Positions 43,657 through 56,944 of a DNA stretch of 64,000 nucleotides are shown here, piece by piece. The first letter of the stretch is position 1; each line of letters starts with the position of its first letter. The notes beneath the pieces are model-generated. The model was not told the DNA's origin and searched no databases. It saw only the letters and a program-made list of their open reading frames with translations. A program made the translations under genes and the position numbers. The DNA comes from Arthrobotrys musiformis (taxonomy: Eukaryota > Ascomycota > Orbiliomycetes > Orbiliales > Orbiliaceae), in the NCBI GenBank assembly GCA_036971715.1, contig JAVHJL010000004.1, forward strand, positions 2,790,001 through 2,854,000, in the 5' to 3' direction.

Positions 43657-46600
43657 TTATATCAAATCGCCCATGAGTATCCTCTCATACCGCTCCACGA
43701 CCTCGCGACACCTCAACAGCACCGCAGCCGCAAGACCTTTCCTCTCCTCACCAGACCCTTCGGACCCATCGCTCCCTTCGAATACTTTACTAACCCACTC
43801 CTGCGTCTCCACCAACTCTTTACTCCTCTCCTCGGCCAAACGTCTCCTATCCCTGTCTTCTTTGTTGCAGACTTCGAATATGGTGAGTAAACCGATCAAT
43901 ACGGCGTCCAGCACCGATGAGTTCTCGAGGGTTATCTTTGAGTGTCGGAGGCTGAGGAGGATATCCCACATCCCATCCACCATCTGCGGGATCATCAACC
44001 CGTTCGGACCGGTGGCGTGGAGCAGTACCGTCAGCGTTTTTATGTAAAGAGCTAGCAGGTGGGGGATCAGAGTTGGTGAATTCCCGCCGCCGTGGTCTTT
44101 GACGTATACCCACCACCTCCCCGTCAGGGGACCGAAGAAGGATGGGATTACGATCTGTGAGAGTTTGTTTATGCCGGGTTTTTTGCGGGTGGCTTCTACT
44201 TCCATTCTTGTGGAGAATTTGCGGATTTTTATGAGGTTTGGGGTGTTGGTTGTAGCGGAGAGGTCGTCCGCGGCTTTTGCGGCGAGAGGTTGGAGGATGC
44301 TGTCCTTCAGACGGGTGGAGATTGTGTCTATGGCTGTATTACCCGGTAAGGCGTAGATGTCGTGAAGACGCTGCGGGAGTCTTTTGGAAGGGAATTGTGT
44401 TTTTTCCTTTTCTGATGATGAGAGTTGGAGGTTGTATAGCGGGGAGTTTTCTGGGACTTCTTCGCCTGAGAGTTCCATTGCTGCTATTCCTATGCCGCTG
44501 AGCATTACGCATCTTTCGGCGAGGGAGTAGTCGCCTTCAAAGATCCTTTGGGAGGTCCAGGGGCCTGAAAGCTGGGGGTAGGTGACGAGGAGGGATACCA
44601 CGGCTTTCAGACGGAGGTTGTCGAAATTTTCCATGGAGAATTTGTCCTGCATGCCTACGAGGGCGGTTAGGAGGTCCACGGCGTGGGAGGAGACTTCGGT
44701 GCCGTATGTTGCTTTACGGCGGATTAGGACCGCGGCTTGGAGGAGGGCTACTTGTTGTTTTTCGAAGGAGTCGTGGTCGGTGAGGAGGTAGAGGAGGTCG
44801 CGGATGTAGACTGGCGGTGGGACCTTTTTGCGGTTCACGAGGGTGGCGTCGTCGTCTGAGTCTTCTGGGTCGGAGTCTGGTTTTGGGTAAGGGATTAGAT
44901 CGTCGTCTGAGTCGGAGTCGAGTTCTTGGATGCGGTTTGAAGGGGTTATGGTGGTGATGGGGGTTGTGCCTGGGGCGCCTGTGAGTTCGATGATGGTTGG
45001 CTTTTTGGTCGATGACGCCGATGATTTTGTCGGCTTCTTTGACTGTTTCTTCGGTGGTGAAGACTCGAAGGCCTTGTCTTTGAAGATGTCAAAGTTGGGC
45101 ATTATATCATCGACGGTGATCAGGGCTCTCCACTTTGCAGCTTCCTCCTCACTTGCATCCAACGAATCCTTGAACTTCAGTTGTCTTTCGCTTTTATCCA
45201 CCAGCGTCGAGATAGTCTCCCCTACGATCATTCCTAGAAACCTAACCCTCGTATTCGTACTAGCAAGGTGATTCGATACTCCGTTCATGAATGACGACGA
45301 CCTCGCTATGATCTTTAAGTAGCTGGGTGGCTGCGAATGAACGTATCCTGCGCATAGTAGTAGGCACTGCACATTGACTTCCTGGTGTATGATCGGTGCA
45401 TGGCGTATCCATAGGTTCTCGCCAAAAGTCTGGACTTGACTTTCCAACGTCTCTTGAAAGATCGTGGGAGCCTCCGTTGAGGCCTTGAGGGCGCAGATGA
45501 TCGCTCTTCTGATACCTATCGGTTCACCTGAACCCGGTCCGCCGTTTACCAGTATCCATTCTAGAAGGATGTCTTGGTATCCCTTTTGGAGACCGTCGTT
45601 TAAGACGCACAGTTCTTCTATTATTTTTGCGACGAGAGAGACATGTTTTGTGTAGTTTTCGCTGTCTTCCAAGTGTACTGGGAGGTGACGCTGTGAGAGA
45701 AGCTTGAGAAGGGTATTGATGTAGTTTCCTCTTTCGTGTTCCTTGAGGTTTGATAGCAGAAGTCGGATGCGGGTGAAGATGTCTTTTGTTAGAATTGATG
45801 GTTGAAGGTGCAACCTTGTATCGATGAGGCTTTCTATATTTCTGGTCAATATTTGTGCGCAAATACAATGAAGATGATAGAATATCCGTACCAGTATATC
45901 CAAGCCCGAACCCGCGGGCCAGAACGCTGGCAATAGCCTTCCACGCATCGGTGTCATTCACATCCGTCACAGCTACCATCTTGGTAATATTATCCCTCAG
46001 CCACGCAGTATATTGCTTTCCATCACCAATCCAAGAGTAATTTCTCTTTTGAACAGCTTCTTCCGCCTCCGATATCGCGATATCGGCCTCAGCGGCGACG
46101 GATAACACCTTCCCACCGGCGACAAGTCCCACAAACTCCTTCCATACCATTTCCTTCTTCCTATCTTCCGCATTCCGTGTCCCACTGGTATACTTCGATC
46201 TATCCCAAAATGTTTCGAGAACCCTATCCCCTCTTAAAATATACCCCAGCACATCCATCAAATCCCCAATCTGCACCAAAACGCTCTCCTTCCTCCCAAC
46301 ACCCTCAACATCAACCTTTGTCACCGTCACATTCTTCGGCCGTCCGGCAGCGGCGGTTGGAACCTGCTTCAACAGCAACCGAAGACGCTCAATGATCCCA
46401 CCTAAACCCACAATACTCCGAAGACATTGTAGCAGTCTATTCCTATCCGCTTTGTGCGAAGACCCCGAAGATGTCAATATCCCCCAGAAGGAAGGGATGA
46501 TTTCGATAATCAATATATTGACGATACGCGATGTGAGCGGTGATATCGAGGCGATATCAAACACCGGAGATGAAGTCGCTTCATTTTCGGCACCAGCCGT

Positions 46601-46879
46601 TGTATCATTAGACGACTGCGGCCGTGATATCAAGTAATCGAGGGTTGTGGATAATTCGGACACCGACGGTTGAGACCGCAGGATTTCTAATGCATCTTCT
46701 GGAGATGTCGGTTTGCGATTATCGTTACTACTATCATTTCTACTCGATGTGGGAACGGTGGACGGTAGTTCTTCCACAGGTCGGATCAAAGTGGTAGAAG
46801 ATAGCTTGAGGTCTATCGTCTCCTCCGGATTCGATGTTTTGAGTGAAGTTATTCGGATGGGTGTGAGAAGACCGTCCAT
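43657..46879 (-). CDS. TEL2: Tel2/TELO2, telomere length regulation protein (TTT complex)
   Basis: Two exons (46879-45892, 45833-43657; 58-nt intron) give 1054 residues. The acceptor was set at 45834 because it is the only nearby AG that continues the frame from ...GLGYT into ESLIDTRLHL. The conserved Tel2 domain is clear in the middle: PPVYIRDLLYLLTDHD, QVALLQAAVLIRRKA, GTEVSSHAVDL and LRLKAVVSLLVTYP. The rest is alpha-solenoid-like, with a disordered insert rich in Ser, Lys and Asp (KKQSKKPTKSSASS, then SDSDDD). The Asp/Ser patch resembles the CK2-phosphorylated region that recruits R2TP. Tel2 with Tti1 and Tti2 stabilises the PIKKs ATM, ATR, TOR and TRRAP. Nothing in the sequence departs from the family. 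Confidence 0.9.
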
Positions 46880-47584
46880 GGCGAAGGCAGTAGCTATAGT
46901 TGGATGTTTTAGTTGGAAGCTCTAAGCTTGCTTGGTGGAACACACTGAGGTTTATATGTAGCAGCCGAACAACGCGTTTTTGGAGGTCAAATTACAACAA
47001 ATTGGATCCTTGTCGTGCTGCTAATGCGAATCGGCTTCAGTCCGTAATTATAGTTATAACGTTCAAGAAATAGCGAGAGCAATGTATCATAGATAGTATT
47101 ATACAATACAAGCCGAATACAAGCTGTGAAAAATCGAGCAGGCGGGTAGGTATGTGCTCCTCGCAAAGATGTGGTTTAAAAATCACCCATCTGAAGATGC
47201 TCGATAGAGAAAAAGGGAATAAGGTAAGAAAGAAAAGAAAATGGAAGAAGGCGGCATGGAAAGCGGTGGGTACTGTATGTTCGAAAAAAACTTTCCCAAG
47301 ACACCAATCATATCATACAACAGAAAACTAAGATGATATTGAAAAAAAAAACAAGTGAAAGTTGAAATAGCAGAAAGAAAATGTAGGTACCCCAGTCTAA
47401 GAAGAATCTTGGTTATACAATTCGTCGACGAGAAAAACCGAAAAAGCAACTGCACTTAACTGAACTGGGGATTTTGTAAACTTCTGGATTAGTCCAACTC
47501 CGGGCCAGCCTTCAAGCTATATATTCAATATAATAGATATATATGTAGTCCTTAAGTCTCCACGAGATCTAAGTGGATCATATA
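46880..47584. other. Intergenic gap between Tel2 and kinase genes
   Basis: A 705-base gap between two minus-strand genes, holding the Tel2 promoter and the kinase 3' flank. The middle is A/G-rich on the plus strand. No gene is seen. Confidence 0.45.
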
Positions 47585-50382
47585 TTAGTCAGCAGTCTGG
47601 CTTGCCTCGCTCGCGAAACCTTCAGTATCAGACTGTCTAGCCTGGTCCGCGGCGGGCTTTCTCCTCTTCTTTCCAAGTTTAATCGCGATACCGGGGTTTC
47701 CAGGCCCTGATGCAGGCCCCGGCTGTCCCTTCCCTTGGTTTTGCATTTGCTTCAAACCGTTGGCAAAAACGTTGAGAGAACTGTCCAACAAGCCCATCAT
47801 CCTGTTCAGTTCCACCAGAACTTCTTCATTAGAAGCACTCGGGAAGAAAACGTTAGGGTTTAAGGCAACATTGTAGGGCATCCCCCAGGGATCCATTGAC
47901 ACTGGAGGCGGCTGCGATGGTATACCAAGATGAAATGATTGCGCATGGCTCGCTGCAGTTGGAGTCGGGGTTTGCGACCCAAATCCTGAAGTATTTGCGA
48001 AAGGTGAAAGGAACCGCCCGGGAGAGTGGGGAAGTTGCGGGTTATTCTGAATCTCGATACCGTGGATCGAGGGAGCAGGAAGCTTCAAGCTTAGATCTGC
48101 TCGTTTGAAGCCGGGGGTTCCTCTTGGGGTGGAATGAACACTAGGAGGAGTGGCGGTTATGACCGAAGGAACTGACGGTTTCGGAGCGTCTGAATCCACA
48201 ACCAAACGAGGTTTTGATGGTTGGGGTGTTGACTCCGCAGATTTAGTCTTATTCAAGTCAGATATATTTGGAACTGGAGGCACTGGTTCTGAGGTAGGAG
48301 CATCCCGGTACGACACCTGGGGGGCGGAGAGAGATGGTAAATGGTGGGTTTTGCGCCCCGATGCACCATTGACGGCGTTTAATCCGGAAATTCCAGCTGC
48401 CCCCATAGCATGTGTGATTTTGTTTCTACTCCTCGGCGGAGAAGATGGGGCAGACATCGGTATTGTCTCCAAAGCCTTCCTAGAGGGTTCTTCTGGTGTT
48501 TGAGGGGGCGGCATCACCGATGGTTTCTTCATGGGTGATGTTGGCCCATGTCCAAAATTCGTGGGAGCAATATCTGCACTCTTGCTCGGCATGTGTAGGC
48601 CCCTATCACCTCTGTGGGGACGGCCGCTAGACGGTTTATCCGGGCGGTCTACGTTGACTGACGGCGCGAGCATAGGGGCAGAAGGGACGGTAGGTACGAC
48701 GTGTGCCTGCGACAATGGTGTCACCGCTTGCCTCATCGTCTGAAACTCTTCCACTGACGGCAATTCAATTTGCATTATAGGAGCCGGTGAAGTGCCCCTT
48801 GGTGCAACTATATCGCCGTTGACTTCGTCAAATGAAGGGAGGTCAATAGTCATCAAAGGTTCTGGGCTTGTCGGCCTCGTACTTGCTGGCGATCTGAAAG
48901 AAGGCGGTGGAGGCTTTTGTGATGTTGGCATCGGTTGGAAGGCAGGTTGCAAGGTAGCTGGTGGTGGACTCATGAGTCCCGTAGCAGTCGGGTCGCTTGC
49001 AAAAAGCTGCAAGAGGGGATGGTCCGTCCCTGTGTGGATAGGCTTCGAAGTCGCAGTCGAAGGGATCGGTTTGACAGTATCACTACTATCCAAAGAGAGA
49101 AATGAAGTGAGAGAACCCTGGGGAATATGTCTTTGAGCATAATTGACATGGACGGCCGTAGAGTCTTCTCCTTCCGCGTCCGCGTCAAAATCCCACGTTA
49201 TCTCATCTTCATCTGCCCCACGCATGGCATTTAAAGCATGGGGCCCACCCATGAGAGAGTTTCGGACATTTCCTTTTCGCTGCCATTCCTCGAGTCTTAC
49301 GACAAGATCCCTCAGAATAGACACTGGTGTCCGGCTGACACTCTTGAGCAGCTTCTGTTTCGCAAGTTCGTCGCCGGACATACGCTCTTCTGGCATCTCG
49401 CATAAGCAATAAGATACGAAGTCTCTTAGTGCCTGCGACCAGTCTCCTCCCTCCAGACGTGAGGGGGGTTGTCGTGGAATCATCAACAGAGCTCGCATCG
49501 GTTCTTGGTCATGGTAGGGGGGATGTCCATTTGCTATTTCTAGAATGGTAATCCCCAAGGACCAAATGTCGGCTTTGTAGTTGTAGCTCTGGTTCTCGAG
49601 AATGACTTCTGGTGCCATCCACCAGGGCGTCCCGACGAATGTGCTCCTCTTGACATTGGGGTTCTGAACCAGGGCGGAAACACCAAAGTCACAAAGTTGC
49701 ACTCTCCCGTCGTTTCCGACGAGGATATTTGCAGCTAGGCGAGGGTGTTAGCCTAAGCTCATAATAAATACAATGAATCGAGCCCATCTAAATCCGAACA
49801 TACCTTTGACATCTCGATGAATGACTCCAAATTTGTGTATAAAAGCTAGCGCACTCACTGTCTCTCGGATGATGATGTTAAGATATTTCTCAAGGATGCG
49901 ACCGGGTTTCATCTGTGTGCTGGGTTAGCTTCCCCTAGCAGCATGATTCAGCATTGGAGCTTGGAGACCACCTACCAATGTCCTCACACTACCCCCACTG
50001 CAGTAGTCCATGATAATCCATAGCTCATCCCCTTTCATAAATGCCCCATAGTACTTTGTAACATTGACACCCTCCGCAGCTTTCAATTGGCTCAGCAACT
50101 GAATTTCCTGCTGCACATCCACAAGTTCCTGTTCCGCGACATCAAGACTAAGGATTTTAACGGCAACGATTTGTCGAGTAGGTTTATGGACTCTGTGAAG
50201 AAAATTGATGGCAATTCCATGTCAAATGTCAGCTTCTGGTAGACCCCCTTACATTCGTGTTTCACACAACCTTGGGCAAGGCCGCTCAGCAGCACTTACG
50301 CTTTGTACACGGATCCAAATGAGCCCTTTCCTACAAGATCCGTCTTCTCGTACTCATCAGGAGATTGATGATAGCTATACAT
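47585..50382 (-). CDS. Ste20-family kinase of the Nak1/Kic1 (POD-6) type
   Basis: Four exons (50382-50300, 50192-49976, 49912-49804, 49734-47585) give 852 residues. The kinase domain starts at residue 12 with GKGSFGSVYKA, Lys40 in VAVKIL, VIHRDVKAANILV with Asp134, CDFG with Asp152, and the activation-loop end FVGTPWWMAPEV. Family-specific stretches SGGSVRTLMKPG, EKYLNIIIRE and KADIWSLGI point to the Nak1/Kic1/POD-6 kinases of the RAM/MOR polarity pathway, which act with Mob2 and an Ndr kinase. About 560 residues of Pro/Ser-rich disordered sequence follow. The end (MMGLLDSSLNVFANGLKQM) is helical, then comes a short basic patch KLGKKRRK. The kinase domain is intact. Subtype assignment rests on remembered family patterns. 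Introns are 107, 63 and 69 nt. Confidence 0.85.
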
Positions 50383-51101
50383 TTTGCCCGTAATACGTAT
50401 ACACAACCCGCCCGGCCCTCCCTGTGCACAGCTCAACAGCCAGCCGGCTGGAGCGGCTTCCCCCTGTTGGGAAAAAGCTTATGATCGTCTGTTCTCAAGC
50501 TCTCTGATCTCGGTATTGCGTGGGAGAAAAAGTAGTGTGGGGATGTTCAACTGAACAGTGTCGTGAAGCTTCGTATAGCTGCCATTTTTCGATCTGATGA
50601 TACCGCAGTTTTTTGCTGTCGCTGTCTCGAAAAGCTTCCTCCAAGGTGGTTTTTTTCCTTCCCAAGCTTGCCGGCCTGGGATTTGGGGTAACAAGAGTCG
50701 GAAGAGTCGAATGGGTGTTTGGGAATGGACCCTGACAGTCACGTGATGCCTCTCACCACCTTTACTTTTGGAAGTCCTTTGGCTGGAGCTGCCCGAAATG
50801 AACGTTCGGAGAATCAATTGAGAATGGAGGGCAAATGGGTCAAGTTTGGTTGAAAAGGATGGAATGAATGCGAAGATAGAACTAGTTAGATACAAATGAA
50901 GAAACGCCACCCTCACAACTTAATCGTCTTAATTAGATCGACTAACAAACCTGAACGCCACCATGATGATACCCAAACGTTGCAAACGCTAAACCCAGAC
51001 GATATATATGCATATGCACTGAAAAATGCCACCAGACGATGAAAATGTCCGGAAGGGATAGATATAAAAAAAAAAAAAAAAAACTTTTTGAGGCGACGAT
51101 A
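50383..51101. other. Intergenic gap between kinase and Rrn3 genes
   Basis: A 719-base gap with the kinase promoter and the Rrn3 3' flank. The minus-strand frame at 50479-50916 is hydrophobic and basic but lacks any recognisable motif or splice partner. An 18-base A run lies at about 51065-51083. Confidence 0.45.
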
Positions 51102-53297
51102 TCACTCATCGTCACTCTCATCTTCCTCCGAGTCTCCATCCTCTTCATCCCCCGTTTCATCATCCCGACCTTCATCTCCAGACTCGCCCGAGTCATCTTC
51201 GTCATCTTCGTCATCGTCGTCCTCATCGTCGTCTTCGCCATCCTTTTTCATTCCAGGGACTGGTTCCCATTGTTGGTACAATGGCTCGACCCATACTTTA
51301 GAATGTGAAAGTTTGAACGGGTCGAATGGGAAAAATGTCTCCAGTTGCGTGGCTTCCGACATTTCTGCACCAGAAACCTTGCTGGAGAACAAGTTCCCCC
51401 TTTTGTTTCTCTCGATGATCGAGTAGCAGTAGAAGACACCAAAGTGGCTTGCAACTTCGGCGAATTGATTGACAACATTTGGGGAGCAGACCTATGTCAT
51501 TTCTGTTAGTATTCGTAAAAAAGCAAGGTCAAACCATTTCCGGACTCACCTTCAGTGGATTGAATCTCGAAGTAAGAAGTCGATCAATTACTTGAAGGCC
51601 AGGGGCCCAAGATTGTGAACTTCTGCTGATATCCTCAATTGCTTCATCCTCTCCAACAGGGAGGGGCGTTTTCCCTCTAAGATCACGCCACCTGAAACAG
51701 AAGATGTACATAACGGCCTGGAAAACGGCGTAGAATCCGCCGAATTTCCGGACATTCGGGCTTGTGCATTCCACCTCCCGGTCTTTGAGGTACTTCTCTA
51801 ACCATAGGCAAAGGATTCGGACAACGGATCTGACGGCATTTCGTTCGAGGAGCTTTGCTCTCGCCACGAAAGATGCGATGTACGCTGCCGCTGCCTGGCG
51901 GGTAACCTGAGGCTTCGTCGGATCCATCGCACGCTCTACAAGCATCCCCAAGAAGATATCCATAAAGACGGGTGATTTCTGCGCCGCCCAAAATAAAACG
52001 AACTGAACATACTGTGATTTGAACGTCGTTAAGATGATTGTGTCGAAGAAATGCAAGAGTAGTTCAAAGTTCTCCAAGTCATCCTGTGTTGGTTCCGGGG
52101 TGCTCTCTTTCGGTAGCTTGCTATCGTAGTATCCGAAAACGAGTGTAAGCATAGCATCCAGCTTGTCGACCGTTTCCCGAATCATTTCTATCGTCCGAGG
52201 TTCGGTGCTCTCTGGATCTTCCTCATCTTCATCGTCGTCCGCATCGCTATCATCGTCTTCATCGTCTTCATCCTCCCCGATACCTGAATCCGATGGATTC
52301 TGTCCGTTTTTCGACTCCAATGACAACTTGAGCTGCCTATCAAGTTCTTCACCTTCGCCCTCCTCTAGGTCTTCCAGATTGATTTGGATTTCACCGTCGA
52401 GATTGATCATCTTTTCAAAGATCAACCCGAGAATCTTCGCCTTCCCTGCCGGAGCATATTTGAGTACCGCGAGTAAGTTCTTTATGTAGGTAGTCTGGTG
52501 GATTTTCTTTTGTCCTTTAAATGGAAACGATGAGGATATAGCCGTGAATAGCGAGTTCCATACAGTTGGCGCGAGTCCGAGTATCGTCTCCAACATTTTG
52601 TGTACCGTCGCGAAGATATCCGATCTTGGGCTTAAGTTGGAGCCGAATTCCTGGGCGTCCTTCACGGTTTCTAGAGAAGTACATTAGCTAATAGCGCCAA
52701 GATGGGAACCGAAGACTTTTGTGGTTTCATACCAAGAGCTAGGTGCTTAACCAGCATTTGTACCACCTTCGCGGTATGTTGGGGGTGAGCGGATATGATC
52801 TGGAGCAGGAACGCCATGTATATTCTATAGAAAGATTGCGGCCTCCCCGCCCAATTTGTGTGGATGACATCGCCGATAAGGACGGCGCAGCTCTTGTCCA
52901 GTTGTGAAATAACTCGCATCAAGCATTGTATCGTTTGCGAAAGTTCAGTTGCATCCGGTGCCGATGGATCCGAGAGTCGAGCGGTGAATTTCTTCCTGAG
53001 TTCCTCGAAATGTTGTGATTTGCCATTCTAAGAGAAAAATCTACATCAGTCCCAATATTCCTCCATCTATCGATGTTTGAATTCACAAGCTACCTTGTTC
53101 TGGTCTTCCAATGCGGTCAATATGATCTTCCTGCGAAGGTCCTCGCCGAGGTCCTCATCCGTAAATCGGACCTTCTTCGCGGGACGGTCATCTGCAGATG
53201 CCATTGATACGTCTGAATCTTCGAGGGTTGATGCTTCTCGTTTTAAGGTCTTTCGCCCCACCATGGCGGGTGGTGCCGGCGCCGACAAAGTGACCAT
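51102..53297 (-). CDS. RRN3: Rrn3, RNA polymerase I initiation factor (TIF-IA)
   Basis: Four exons (53297-53094, 53027-52733, 52670-51550, 51491-51102) give 669 residues. The HEAT-like Rrn3 fold is recognisable from QTIQCLMRVISQLD and YRIYMAFLLQIISAHP through ETVKDAQEF, LGLIFEKMINLDGEIQINLED, DKLDAMLTLVFGYYD and TFKSQYVQFVLFW to FYCYSIIERNKR and LETFFPFDPFKL. Rrn3 bridges RNA polymerase I to core factor at rDNA promoters and is regulated by TOR and MAPK phosphorylation. An acidic loop (EDEDDEDDDSDADDDEDEE) sits in the centre as in other fungi, and a second acidic tail of about 40 residues ends the protein. That tail is encoded by imperfect GAD/GAA repeats, visible as TC-rich DNA at 51108-51245. 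The N-terminus has a possible second start (MVGRK) 11 codons in. Confidence 0.92.
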
Positions 53298-54004
53298 CGT
53301 TGGCTCTGGCTCATGCAGGGTAAAGGTACCAAGAAAGGCACGAGACCAGGTAGATATTGTTATATAGGAATGATAGAAAGCGTATAGGCCTGGTAAGGAA
53401 GTCGGATTGAGTGGCCCCTTATCAAGTGGGATTGGTGATGGGGTAATGGTAGGTATGAGTGGGCAAGGATCGAAGGTTGTGATTTCAAGAGAGAGAGTCT
53501 GATAATTTTTTGATTTCGGTTTCAGGATTTTGGCTGAGTCGAACTTCTGCCATTTTTACTTTTTGGCGCAACGCTAGCCCTTTTGGGACTGTGGCTATTC
53601 CAGATTAGGCATCTGAGCAAATACCACATCAAACACAAGATCAAACAGTCTATCGCAGCTGCAGGTTTATCCGCGCAGCTGCGTCATTCTGCTACAGTGG
53701 CGGTGACTCTTCAAAGTTATGCTTATAAAGTCTCGAACTTGAAATTTAGTCTACATGCATAGTCCATAAACGTATAAGACTTTATCACTTTACTGGACCG
53801 ATGCCACCTAGATCCGTACATGTAATGCACATTGGAAGAGGACGAAAGCACGACCCCAGATGCAAAGTATGTGACAAGGCTATATCGATTAATTTTGAGG
53901 GAAGATGTGGCCAGTATGCTTTTGGCGGATTTGATTATATAGACATTCCATAGATTTTAGAATAAAGGACATTATTTAATACATGCTACGTGACCATCCA
54001 AATA
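53298..54004. other. Intergenic gap between Rrn3 and MFS genes
   Basis: A 707-base gap between two minus-strand genes. It holds the Rrn3 promoter near its left end and the MFS 3' flank. No gene is seen. Confidence 0.45.
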
Positions 54005-56944
54005 CTATACTACATTATTGTCAACTTCCTTTTTCCCATCCTTCTCGTCCACCGCCACCTCTGGCCCAGCCTCTTCGTTCCCTTTCCTCTTCTTCGTCTT
54101 ATCGCTCTTCTTCCTCGCCTTCGCCGGCTGTATACTCTGCAACTTCGTACTAAGAGTATGCTTCCCCACTAACAAACTGAAAAACAAGGCCGCCACACTG
54201 ATCCCGACAAAATACCACCACATTATGCTCAACGACTCCGCATAGGCATCTTGAATGGGTATCCTTTGGTCGGCGGGTAGCCTGCTCACGGCGCCCGTGC
54301 TAGATGCACCGCCGTTTCCTGAAATCAACTGTGCGGTTTCCGGGGTGAGGTGCTGCATTATGGATGGGATTTTGTTATTAAATTCGTTGGCGAAGATGAC
54401 GTTTCCGACGGATACACTAAGGCCCGACATCGTTTAATTAGTGGTTCTCCTTTTCAATTTAGTTTATTGGGAGAAGTTTCTATCATACCCGATAGCAGAG
54501 GCGAGGTTTCGGATGAAGGAAAATGCACCGGTGGCTACGGCGATGTCAATTGGTTGGATTGTACTGTGAACTATTTAATTCGGCTTGTTAGCAAAATAAA
54601 GGATCTACCAATGCGGCGTGTTAATAATTAACGTACTGGCAATAAGCGGGGCTTGAAAGTTGGGCCCGAGGCCAAAACCCGCGATGAATTGGAACTAGTA
54701 GCTTTCTGTCAGTACCCTGTTACTTGTTCATCTATAGCGTCGGGAGGAGGCATACCAAAACAATCTTCGCCATCGATGAAGTTCTATCCCAATCAACAAG
54801 CGCCCCGGCCCCAGCAGCCATGAACACCAAACCAATTCGCATCGCAGGACGGTAGTTCCCGGTCTTTGCGATGATAATACCAGTTCCCATGGAGCTTAAA
54901 CTCAACATGAAAACAAATGGCAGGTTGAGAACACCGGACATTAAAGGGGTATTTCCACGGGCCGATTGAAAGTATAACGGTCTAATACGTTCTTTGTATG
55001 AGAAAAAGCTATTCACCCCAACGCTGCGGCGACAGGGAAGCTTACAGATAAAAGGCGCCGGCGATAAAGGTTTGGGCATGCAAGAAACAGATCATGTAAC
55101 CTAGCCACATATATTAGTATTATAGATTAGGGCGCGCAGTAAATACTAGATTTCGCTTACTAGCTAGGGCCGTCCTGTGGCCAAAGACTCTCGGAGGCAT
55201 GATTGGGTTCCTAGTTCGGTAAGTTATAAATCATATCATAATATCGGGGAATGGAGGTACATACGCGCTGACTTTCCACTCAACGAAAATGAGGGCTATA
55301 AGCATAGTCGCACCAATTATCAGGCAGCAGAGAACCAATGGGCTATTCCAAGGCTCCGTGACCCCGCCGGAGTCGATGCCGACCTATATCAGTGACTGTC
55401 AGTATCCCATTCGCATTCGTGATATCCAGCCCTTTTTAATATTTACCAAGAACAACGTTGTCCCCCCACTAAACAAGCGCATGTTAGTAACAAGGACATA
55501 CAAGTGAGACTATACGATGCCAGCTGTAGGCCAGAACTTACACAGCAAAAAGACTTCCCAACCAATCTACCCGCTTCAAACCCTCCATAACCCCAATCTT
55601 TGGGGAATGTAGGTGTAAGAAGTACCAAATAACGCCCATAGCAATGAGGCCAATCTATGTGAAGAATGACGTTAGTAAAACCACTCAAAGATATCCAGGA
55701 CATATCTCGAGTGCTGTAGAATAAATAGCCACTTACTGGTATATTGATAATAAAACACCATCTCCACGAGGCATGGGTAGCAAAAGCACCACCTAAAATT
55801 GGCCCAACGGCACTAGATATCGCCCATGTCGCTCCGGCAGCGGCTGTTACACGACGTCAATTCCAACTTCAGTTCCACAAATATATATATCCCTCCAGGA
55901 TAAAACAACACTATCTTACCTAAGTACTTCCCGCGCTCCCTCATAGTCACGATATCGGAGATAGTAATGTTAACCAGCACCATGATACCGCCTCCTCCAA
56001 GGCCTTGGATCGTACGGCCGACAATAAGCATTGCCATGTCTTGCGCGGCAGCGGTTAAAATACTTCCGATCATAAAGATCACAGATCCAACCATAAGCAT
56101 TGGTTTTCGACCCCATATGTCCGAGAATTTACCCCAGCTAAAATTAATAGGTTAGCTACCATATCAATAATATGATTCGTTTAATCTTTCATCGAAATAT
56201 TGTCGTACCTCGGGATAAAAGCCGATGAGGCTATCAAGTATGAGCTTCCGACCTAATATGCATGGTCAGCAGTTGAATTGACTATAGATATAGAGCACGA
56301 AAATACCATACCCATGAATATGCAACATTTCCCCCAAGATCTTCTATTATTGCCGGCCTTCCCCATAAATATATTAGTTCTTGATCGGCCAAAATGAAAT
56401 CGCAAAACTAGCCGTAGGGCAATCTTCAGCGTTGGGACCAATGTCGCGTGCACACATCCGAAGATCCTAGAGCTCTTTGCCATTTAATCGATCTGGATAC
56501 TCACAAAGCACTAGGACAAGCAAGGAAATTAAACTGTTAGAAATATGTTCTTTCTAATTAGATTCAGGGATATACCATCAAAACTCACGTTGATACAATC
56601 GTTTGGTCCAACGAGCATAGAAATAAATTCATCTGTTGTAATTTCTCGTATCAGCGGGCATATCCGACAATACAATTTGGATAAAGCTGACGTACGCATA
56701 AAGCAATAACGATTATAACCTTCGTCCTAGTATCCGCTGCTTCATAACTGGCTGCAGCGGTGGACTTGATTGGTTTTAGTTCCGTTCCGATGGCCTCCTG
56801 TTCGCTACTGCTTCCTTCGCCCCCTGTCGAATGGTTCGCACTCTCGTCGACGTTGCTGGAGGCCGACAGACCGTTTGACGGTTGCAGGACCGTGGCGCCT
56901 TCGCCTGTTGCCGCAGCTAGCTTCTCTGGATCACTCTCTCCCAT
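54005..56944 (-). CDS. DHA2-type MFS transporter (14-helix drug:H+ antiporter family)
   Basis: Sixteen exons joined by hand give 616 residues: 56944-56696, 56632-56589, 56510-56505, 56357-56312, 56252-56209, 56137-55920, 55843-55737, 55654-55542, 55468-55447, 55383-55265, 55210-55161, 55100-55046, 54981-54756, 54694-54637, 54570-54489, 54416-54005. All phases agree. Conserved MFS motifs appear in order: LDQTIVSTALPAI, then GKFSDIWGRKPM (motif A), GRTIQGLGGGG (motif B), and GPILGGAFATHASWRW (motif C). Helices follow to SIMWWYFVGISVAALFFSLL. The N-terminal 70 residues are Ser/Glu-rich and cytosolic, and the tail is Lys/Glu-rich. Relatives export toxic or secondary metabolites, or transport siderophores and basic amino acids; the substrate is not deducible. 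No biosynthetic cluster lies beside it. The third exon has 6 nt. Confidence 0.85.
56505..56510 (-). other. Six-nucleotide micro-exon of the MFS gene
   Basis: TGCTTT on the minus strand lies between TAG and GTGAGT and supplies Ala-Leu of the TALPAI motif (ACT GCT TTG CCG after splicing). Flanking introns are 78 nt and 147 nt. Without it the frame still continues but the universally conserved Ala-Leu is lost. Confidence 0.75.

Noticed and set aside
50479..50916. 145-codon minus-strand frame above the kinase gene
   Set aside because: No motif, no conserved block, and position fits the kinase promoter.
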